A stretch of DNA of 10,136 nucleotides from Chitinophagaceae bacterium (GTDB taxonomy: Bacteria; Bacteroidota; Bacteroidia; Chitinophagales; Chitinophagaceae): positions 1 through 10,136 of the forward strand of contig CANCKV010000064.1 of NCBI GenBank assembly GCA_947378615.1, read 5' to 3'. The notes under the pieces were generated by a model. That model did no database searches and was not told the origin of the DNA. It saw nothing but the letters and a program-made list of their open reading frames with translations. The position numbers were made by a program, and so were the translations under genes. Below are positions 1-4,348 of this stretch, one piece after another. The stretch's first letter is position 1. Each line of letters begins with the position of its first letter.

Positions 1-1
1 C

Positions 2-457
2 TATTATGGTATTCAATTAGTGGAACAGGCGCTTATTGTATTAGTACCCCGTATTGCTTGGAAAGACAAACCAATTACAGAACAATTGGTAATGCAAAGA
101 GTCGTAGATGCAGGGGTAGTGAACAATCTAGCAAAAGTATCAGCAAAGCCGATGTATATAGTAGATGGATATTTGAGTGGGGGTATATTAGGAATTATGT
201 TAAGTTTGTTTCTTTATGGATATGCTTTGCAATACCTCTGTGGTTTGGCAGAGAGTTGGTTTGGAGGATATTTTTTGGGTACAGCAATTATGTTCAATGG
301 GTTGTTCTCTATCTTTTGGCGGGGACTTTCTTTTGAATTTATTTTAAATGCAGTACTCTATTCGTTACTCACGATGTGGGTTGTACAAAGAATTCTATAT
401 TCTTATGACTTTTTAGAAGAAATACATGAAGATAATCCACATAACACCGTCTTATAA
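2..457 (+). CDS. C-terminal part of a polytopic membrane protein, probably Wzy-like oligosaccharide repeat-unit polymerase (5' end outside window)
   Basis: The reading frame is open from the first bases of the window. A GTG at 20 lies inside it but is preceded by in-frame sense codons (YYGIQL), so it is not the start and the gene is truncated by the window edge. The visible ~151 residues begin with a loop carrying PRIAWKDKP, a short motif resembling the PR-x-x-W-x-x-KP loop I associate with Wzy/O-antigen polymerase-type proteins. Three or so hydrophobic segments follow (around GGILGIMLSLFLYGYAL, GYFLGTAIMFNGLFSIFW and FILNAVLYSLLTMWVV) and then a short acidic cytoplasmic tail. A polymerase fits the neighbouring glycosyltransferases, flippase, Wzz and Wza. 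The last 32 bases overlap the next gene, suggesting translational coupling. The family call rests on the loop motif, topology and context; another polytopic polysaccharide protein such as an O-antigen ligase cannot be excluded. Confidence 0.6.
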   Translation, partial: YYGIQLVEQALIVLVPRIAWKDKPITEQLVMQRVVDAGVVNNLAKVSAKPMYIVDGYLSGGILGIMLSLFLYGYALQYLCGLAESWFGGYFLGTAIMFNGLFSIFWRGLSFEFILNAVLYSLLTMWVVQRILYSYDFLEEIHEDNPHNTVL

Positions 458-1592
458 GCCTGCATTTGTTTATGGAGGCCCAATCTATTCGGTAAGTGCT
501 TTATGTGAAGCACAAGTTGCATTAGGGCATGAAGTTTTCGTTTTCACTACTAATGCAAATGGTAGAGAAAACTTGTCTCTGCCATTGAACGAACCGCAAT
601 GGATAAATGGTGTGAATGTCAGGTACTTTCCACGAATCACAGGAGATCATACTCATGTCTCACTGAAGATGTGGTGGTATTTATTTAAGGAGGCGAAGGA
701 CTATCAAATAGTTCACCTCCATAGTTGGTGGAGTATTCTGATGATGGGATGTGCATGGATATTAAAATTCAAGGGTATCCCCTTTATACTTTCTCCTCGA
801 GGCATGTTTTCTTTTTATTCATTCAATCATAATATTCATCCAATAAAGAAAAAGGTATTCTTTGGATGGTTATCAAAGCCTGTACTGAAAAGTCAAACTT
901 TTCATGCTACTGCCAATTCTGAAGCAAAAGAGGTTAAGTCATTATTTGGAGAAGATGCAGTTGTTTTTACACTTCCTAATCTATTACAGTTTCCTGAATT
1001 ATCCTTAGAGACTATTCAAAACAAATCAACAGTAAATACTAATTCCTTAAAGTCACCGATTAAGTTGTTATTCATTTCTCGAATCGACAAAAAGAAAGGA
1101 ATAGAATTATTATTAGCGGCTGTACAATTATTAAAAAATGAGAGTATTACGGTTGAACTAACTATTATTGGTACTGGGACAAATAGCTATCTGAAAAAGC
1201 TTAAGCAGTTAGTTGATTCACTTGATATTGCTGAGAGTGTTATTTGGAAAGGAAATGTAGAATGGAGAGCAAAATTTGATGATATACTTTATTCAGAAGT
1301 ATTAGTATTGCCTTCATATAATGAAAACTTTGCGAATATAATATTGGAAACACTCTATTCAGGAAGACCCGTCATCCTCACAAAGTATGTTGGCCTCAGT
1401 GATTATGTAGCTGAACATAATATGGGATGGGTGATAGATACAAAACCCGAAGATATTGTAATTGCAGTAAAGAATTATATGGAAGGAAAGTTCAATTGGA
1501 AGGAAAAAGCATTGATGATGCATCAACAAATTGAGCATGATTTTAATCAAAAATTCTTAGCAGAACAATACGTTATGAACTATAAAATATGA
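426..1592 (+). CDS. Glycosyltransferase family 4 (GT-B fold)
   Basis: This is a 388-residue glycosyltransferase predicted to add a sugar from a nucleotide-sugar donor to a lipid-linked repeat unit at the cytoplasmic face of the membrane. The N-terminal domain starts at once with MKIIHITPSYKPAFVYGGP, the acceptor-side beta strand plus glycine loop typical of GT4. It continues with VHLHSWW (about 96-102) and SPRGMF (123-128). The donor-binding domain starts near residue 211 with IKLLFISRIDKKKGIELLL and includes VLPSYNENFANIILE, where E300 and E308 form the retaining-GT EX7E motif. Length is normal for the family. The ATG start is supported by the family-typical N-terminus and by AGAAGA a few bases upstream. 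It overlaps the preceding gene by 32 bases. The final codons (VMNYKI and stop) lie in a 7-base-period repeat that runs into the gap. Sugar specificity cannot be read from sequence. Confidence 0.93.
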   Translation: MKIIHITPSYKPAFVYGGPIYSVSALCEAQVALGHEVFVFTTNANGRENLSLPLNEPQWINGVNVRYFPRITGDHTHVSLKMWWYLFKEAKDYQIVHLHSWWSILMMGCAWILKFKGIPFILSPRGMFSFYSFNHNIHPIKKKVFFGWLSKPVLKSQTFHATANSEAKEVKSLFGEDAVVFTLPNLLQFPELSLETIQNKSTVNTNSLKSPIKLLFISRIDKKKGIELLLAAVQLLKNESITVELTIIGTGTNSYLKKLKQLVDSLDIAESVIWKGNVEWRAKFDDILYSEVLVLPSYNENFANIILETLYSGRPVILTKYVGLSDYVAEHNMGWVIDTKPEDIVIAVKNYMEGKFNWKEKALMMHQQIEHDFNQKFLAEQYVMNYKI

Positions 1593-1615
1593 GTTATGAA
1601 ATATGAGTGATTGTG
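1574..1615 (+). repeat. Heptamer array A-left, overlapping the GT4 3' end
   Basis: Consecutive 7-base units can be read as TATGAAC, TATAAAA, TATGAGT, TATGAAA, TATGAGT, GATTGTG. The first units are coding (last residues of the GT4 protein), and the stop codon TGA (1590-1592) lies within a TATGAGT unit. Its best inverted match is not in the same gap but at 3381-3407. The reverse complement of 1595-1610 matches 3392-3407 at 15 of 16 bases, and that of 1596-1607 matches 3381-3392 exactly. Seen directly; function unknown. Confidence 0.75.
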
Positions 1616-1645
1616 TCATAGCTTATTTACAACTTTTTACGTAAA

Positions 1646-1694
1646 ACTTAATACTTAATACTTAATACCTACAACTTAATACTTAACACCTACT
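1646..1694 (+). repeat. Heptamer array A-right, upstream of the first GT2
   Basis: Seven in-phase 7-base units: ACTTAAT three times, ACCTACA, ACTTAAT, ACTTAAC, ACCTACT, ending ten bases before the TTG start at 1704. The segment 1663-1683 is the inverted copy of 2557-2577 at 19 of 21 bases, so the GT2 gene between them is bracketed by an inverted array pair. The rest of this 111-base gap (1616-1645) shows no recognisable promoter or gene. Confidence 0.85.
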
Positions 1695-1703
1695 ACATTT
1701 AAA

Positions 1704-2561
1704 TTGAAAAGTACTGTATTTAGTTTTATCATCATTACCTATAATGAAGAGATTCATTTGCCGAGGTTATTAAAGTCGATTGAGTCTCTCAATGCAGCTA
1801 CTTTTATCCTTGACTCGGGAAGTACTGATCAAACATTGCAAATTGCTGAAAGCTATGGATGTGAAGTAAAGCAGAATCCCTTTGAAAATCATCCTAAACA
1901 ATGGGATAAAGCCTTGAAAATATTCTCGGTTACAACTCCGTGGGTCATCTGTTTGGATGCTGATCAACAGGTAACTTCCGAACTACTGCAACTTCTTGAA
2001 GGATTTAAGGATAGTGATTACGAAGGGGTCAGCGGTATCTATTTTAATCGAAAGAATATTTTCAAAGGTAAATGGCTACAACATGGGGGGTATTTCCCCT
2101 TGTATCTGCTTAAAATGTTCAGAACAGGTGTTGGATATTCTGATTTGAACGAGAATATGGATCACCGTTTTATTGTGCCAGGAAAAACGATAATTTGGAA
2201 GAAAGGATATATCGTTGAGGAAAATACGAAGGAGAATCAAATATCATTTTGGATAAGTAAACATAACAGGTATAGTGATCAAGTGGCACATGAAGAATGG
2301 GAAAGGATGCAGGCACTTAGAACACAAACACTAAAACCTGATATATTTGGAAGCCCTGATCAAAAGAAGGCTTTTTTAAAGAGTATTTGGTGGAAGATGC
2401 CTTTGTATGTCAGACCGTTTATTTATTTTTTTCACAGATACTTTATTCAATTAGGCATCCTTGATGGAAAGCAGGGATTTGTTTTTCATTTTCTACAGGC
2501 TTTTTGGTTTAGACTTGTAGTGGATATTAAAATTGATGAGATCAGGAAGAGTAGTAAGTAA
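1704..2561 (+). CDS. Glycosyltransferase family 2, WaaE/KdtX-like (GT-A fold)
   Basis: A 285-residue inverting-type GT2. The nucleotide-binding strand is at the very N-terminus (VFSFIIITYNEE, about 5-16), followed by LDSGSTDQT (36-44) and LDADQQ (84-89), whose D85-A86-D87 is the DXD-type metal-binding site. The C-terminal half, with KMPLYVRPFIYFFHRYF and GFVFHFLQAFWFR, is aromatic and hydrophobic and resembles the membrane-associated tail of WaaE-like LPS-core/exopolysaccharide glucosyltransferases. The start is taken as TTG. The frame upstream hits TAA at 1677-1679 with no ATG between, and the first internal ATG would remove the catalytic domain. The gene is isolated from both neighbours by heptamer arrays, and its last codons and TAA stop lie within one of them. 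Family call is firm; donor and acceptor are unknown. Confidence 0.92.
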   Translation: MKSTVFSFIIITYNEEIHLPRLLKSIESLNAATFILDSGSTDQTLQIAESYGCEVKQNPFENHPKQWDKALKIFSVTTPWVICLDADQQVTSELLQLLEGFKDSDYEGVSGIYFNRKNIFKGKWLQHGGYFPLYLLKMFRTGVGYSDLNENMDHRFIVPGKTIIWKKGYIVEENTKENQISFWISKHNRYSDQVAHEEWERMQALRTQTLKPDIFGSPDQKKAFLKSIWWKMPLYVRPFIYFFHRYFIQLGILDGKQGFVFHFLQAFWFRLVVDIKIDEIRKSSK

Positions 2562-2577
2562 TAAGTTATAGGTATTA
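2550..2577 (+). repeat. Heptamer array B-left-outer, overlapping the first GT2 stop codon
   Basis: In-phase 7-base units AGTAGTA, AGTAATA, AGTTATA, GGTATTA. The TAA stop of the GT2 gene (2559-2561) lies inside the second unit. Bases 2557-2577 are the inverted copy of 1663-1683 (19 of 21 bases), the array upstream of the same gene. The phase continues without a break through GGAATAT (2578-2584) into the next array. Confidence 0.8.
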
Positions 2578-2584
2578 GGAATAT

Positions 2585-2766
2585 GGTGTAAGGTAATAGG
2601 TTTAAGGTAAAAGGTGTAAGGCAGAAGGTATAAGGTAAAAGGTATAAGGTAAAAGGTATGAAGTGTAAGATGTTGGCTCTCGTCTATTAAAACTTATAGA
2701 TATCTCATCTTCAAACTACCTTGTACCTTACACCTTAGACCACATACCTTACACCTTCTTACTTTC
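2585..2766 (+). repeat. Palindromic heptamer array B (GGTRTAA arm / ACCTTAC arm)
   Basis: The left arm, 2585-2668, is twelve 7-base units in perfect phase, mostly GGTGTAA, GGTATAA, GGTAAAA and variants. A non-repetitive centre of about 49 bases (2669-2717) follows. The right arm, 2718-2766, has units ACCTTGT, ACCTTAC, ACCTTAG, ACCACAT, ACCTTAC, ACCTTCT, TACTTTC. The arms are complementary: AAGGTGTAAGG at 2611-2621 pairs exactly with CCTTACACCTT at both 2726-2736 and 2747-2757, and AAGATG (2667-2672) pairs with CATCTT (2706-2711) near the centre. A long imperfect stem-loop is possible in DNA or RNA. This fills nearly all of the 221-base gap; no promoter or small gene is seen in it. Confidence 0.88.
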
Positions 2767-2782
2767 AAAATAAAAAATCAAA

Positions 2783-3337
2783 TTGAAAACGAATCTAAAA
2801 ATATATAATAATGATTGGTATCAACCAGGAGGAGCTCTAAAAAGAACTTTATGGTTGGTTGCAAATGCATTGTTTTTTAATAATGGGCTAGCTTTATTTA
2901 ATGGATTCAAGCTATTTTTATTAAGAAGGTTCGGTGCAAAAATTGGTGAAGGAGTCGTCATCAAACCTTCGGTTAGTATTAAATATCCTTGGTTTTTAAC
3001 AATAGGGAATCATGTTTGGATTGGCGAGAATGTATGGATAGACAATTTGACAGATGTACATATTGGTAATCATGTTTGTCTTTCACAAGGTGTGATGTTA
3101 CTAACAGGTAACCACGATTATACTAAGCCATCCTTTGATTTAATCATAGGGAAAATTATACTTGAAGATGGTGTATGGTTAGGTGCACAGTCAGTCGTTT
3201 GTCCAGGAATCACTTGTGGAAGTCATGCTGTGTTAGCGGTAAATTCTACTGCTACGAAGAATTTAGAAGCTTATAGTATATATCAAGGAAATCCTGCTGT
3301 AAAAGTGAGGGATAGAAAAATTAAGTCACTGAATTGA
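2783..3337 (+). CDS. WcaF-like colanic-acid-type acetyltransferase (left-handed beta-helix)
   Basis: A 184-residue hexapeptide-repeat acyltransferase, predicted to O-acetylate a sugar of the repeat unit from acetyl-CoA in the cytoplasm. The N-terminal YNNDWYQPGG (8-17) and the hydrophobic helix around LWLVANALFFNNG are typical of the WcaF family, and length is close to E. coli WcaF as I recall it. Hexapeptide turns follow (IGEGVVI, IGNHVWI, IGENVWI, IGNHVCL). The loop LLTGNHDYTKPSFDL contains the probable catalytic histidine, H111. The coil ends with LGAQSVVCPGITCGSHAVLAVNS and a YQGNPAVKVRDR cap. The start is TTG: the frame has TAA at 2771-2773, no ATG follows it, and the next internal ATG is far downstream. 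The context AAATTGAAAA is identical to that of the preceding GT2. A heptamer palindrome lies directly upstream. The acetylated sugar is unknown. Confidence 0.92.
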   Translation: MKTNLKIYNNDWYQPGGALKRTLWLVANALFFNNGLALFNGFKLFLLRRFGAKIGEGVVIKPSVSIKYPWFLTIGNHVWIGENVWIDNLTDVHIGNHVCLSQGVMLLTGNHDYTKPSFDLIIGKIILEDGVWLGAQSVVCPGITCGSHAVLAVNSTATKNLEAYSIYQGNPAVKVRDRKIKSLN

Positions 3338-3380
3338 TAATAATGAATAGACAATTTATGATAAATATTTTCAATTCTCT
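3335..3380 (+). repeat. Possible degenerate heptamer stretch C-left after the acetyltransferase gene
   Basis: Reading in sevens from the TGA stop gives TGATAAT, AATGAAT, AGACAAT, TTATGAT, AAATATT, TTCAATT. This is only loosely periodic. GACAATT (3350-3356) is complementary to AATTGTC (3408-3414) across the gap. The stretch is included because the other arrays in this region also start at stop codons, but on its own it could be ordinary AT-rich spacer. Confidence 0.35.
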
Positions 3381-3408
3381 CTCATATTTCATCACTCATA
3401 TTTGATAA
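3381..3408 (+). repeat. Heptamer array C-right, upstream of the second GT2
   Basis: Four in-phase units, CTCATAT, TTCATCA, CTCATAT, TTGATAA, end at 3408, next to a TTG codon at 3409 and the preferred ATG at 3421. The array is the inverted counterpart of A-left at the GT4 3' end (exact 12-base and 15/16-base matches), so the first GT2 and the acetyltransferase gene together sit between the two arms, about 1.8 kb apart. Confidence 0.72.
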
Positions 3409-3420
3409 TTGTCTTCTTCT

Positions 3421-4167
3421 ATGAAAGTTTCCATCATTACTGCTACCTATAATAGCGCAAACACTATCATAGATACCATCAATTCGGTACATAATCAAAC
3501 ATACTCCGACATACAACATTTGATAATTGATGGTTTATCGACTGATGATACGGTTCAAATAATTAGGACTACTCCAACGTTTAAAGGGGATATTTATTGC
3601 GAGAAAGATAAAGGCATCTATGACGCAATGAATAAGGGGATTGCACTCGCTAAAGGTGACATCATTGGTATTCTTAATTCTGATGATTTTTATGCTGATG
3701 AAACAGTCATAGAAGATGTTGTTAAAGTTTTTGAAGAAACTAATTGTGACGCAGTGTATGGAAATTTGGTGTATGTAGATTCTGTAGATACAAAAATTAT
3801 AAAAAGAACTTGGATTTCAGGTAGCTATAAAAGAGAAAACTTTCTAAAAGGTTGGATGCCCCCGCATCCAACCTTTTTTGTTAGAAAAGACTTATATGCA
3901 AAGTATGGAAATTTTAATATTTCTTTGTCGAGTGCTGCAGACTATGAATTGATGCTTAGGTTTTTATATAAGTATAATGTAAAGCTTGCATATTTGCAAA
4001 AAACATTGGTTCAAATGAGGGTAGGAGGGAAAAGTAATGTCTCTATTAATAATAGGATAATTGCCAATTTAGAAGATAGAAAGGCTTGGAAAATGAATGG
4101 TTTGAAACCGAATTGGTACACATTATATTTGAAGCCACTAAGAAAATTGAGTCAGTTCTTTACATAG
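3421..4167 (+). CDS. Glycosyltransferase family 2, WcaA-like (GT-A fold)
   Basis: A GT2 enzyme of 248 residues from ATG 3421. It has the typical order MKVSIITATYNS at the N-terminus, LIIDGLSTDDT (34-44), EKDKGIYDAMNKGI (61-74) and ILNSDDF (84-90) with the acidic metal-binding pair. Further on are WMPPHPTFFVRKDLY and SAADYELMLRF, in which the DYELMLR motif is the usual acceptor/catalytic-base region of this GT2 subgroup. It should act at the cytoplasmic membrane face on the lipid-linked glycan. Start choice: a TTG at 3409, straight after an in-frame TAA, would add MSSS; ATG 3421 gives the exact family N-terminus and is preferred. The pairing with a WcaF-like gene just upstream recalls colanic-acid-type clusters. 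The stop TAG directly abuts the GGTTAGA array. Donor and linkage are unknown. Confidence 0.92.
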   Translation: MKVSIITATYNSANTIIDTINSVHNQTYSDIQHLIIDGLSTDDTVQIIRTTPTFKGDIYCEKDKGIYDAMNKGIALAKGDIIGILNSDDFYADETVIEDVVKVFEETNCDAVYGNLVYVDSVDTKIIKRTWISGSYKRENFLKGWMPPHPTFFVRKDLYAKYGNFNISLSSAADYELMLRFLYKYNVKLAYLQKTLVQMRVGGKSNVSINNRIIANLEDRKAWKMNGLKPNWYTLYLKPLRKLSQFFT

Positions 4168-4333
4168 TGGTTAGAGGTTAGAGGTTAGAGGTTAGTGGTT
4201 AGAGGTTAGAGGTTAGTGGTTAGTTTTATTAAGTATTAGTTTATTCTATAGATAAAACTAATTTTTAATAACTAATAACTAATAACTAACCACTAACCAC
4301 TAACCACTAACCACTAACCACTAACAACTAATT
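4168..4333 (+). repeat. Palindromic heptamer array D (GGTTAGA arm / ACTAACC arm)
   Basis: The left arm, 4168-4223, is eight 7-base units, all TGGTTAG or AGGTTAG, starting the base after the TAG stop of the second GT2. The right arm, 4271-4333, is ACTAATA twice, ACTAACC five times, ACTAACA and ACTAATT. The arms pair as GGTTAG/CTAACC, with an A:A mismatch once per heptamer where the left arm has GGTTAGA instead of GGTTAGT. The centre (4224-4270) holds a further perfect inverted repeat. The array occupies almost the entire 181-base gap before the Wza-like gene. The near-identical units suggest recent expansion or homogenisation. No -33/-7 Bacteroidota promoter could be picked out here. Confidence 0.92.
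4220..4266 (+). terminator. Possible AT-rich hairpin plus T-run at the centre of array D
   Basis: TTAGTTTTAT at 4220-4229 and ATAAAACTAA at 4252-4261 are perfectly complementary over 10 bp, with a 22-base loop, and TTTTT follows at 4262-4266. The layout is that of an intrinsic terminator, but the stem has one G:C pair and would be weak alone. The surrounding heptamer arms could extend it. It might end the glycosyltransferase transcript before the export genes. Low confidence. Confidence 0.3.
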
Positions 4334-4348
4334 ACATATAATTCACTA

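Noticed and set aside
58..336. Alternative + strand frame of 92 codons
   Set aside because: It lies entirely inside the polymerase-like gene, and its product has no recognisable domain.
20..457. GTG at 20 as the true start of a small 145-residue membrane protein
   Set aside because: The frame is open upstream to the window edge with sense codons, and the residues look like an internal part of a longer polytopic protein.
1646..2577. An insertion sequence or composite transposon between the inverted arrays
   Set aside because: The enclosed gene is a glycosyltransferase. No transposase, clean terminal inverted repeats or target-site duplication is visible.
3397..3404. CATATTTG as a Bacteroidota -7 promoter element (TAnnTTTG)
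   Set aside because: One conserved base is wrong, it lies within the heptamer array, and I could not see a convincing -33 TTG element upstream.
4168..4333. Telomere-like end or replication origin iterons suggested by GGTTAG/CTAACC
   Set aside because: It lies inside a continuous gene cluster, the period is 7 rather than 6, and there is no replication initiator or DnaA-box pattern nearby.
1574..4340. The repeat regions as a CRISPR array
   Set aside because: Units are 7 bases, contiguous and degenerate, with no 25-40 base repeats or unique spacers and no cas genes nearby.
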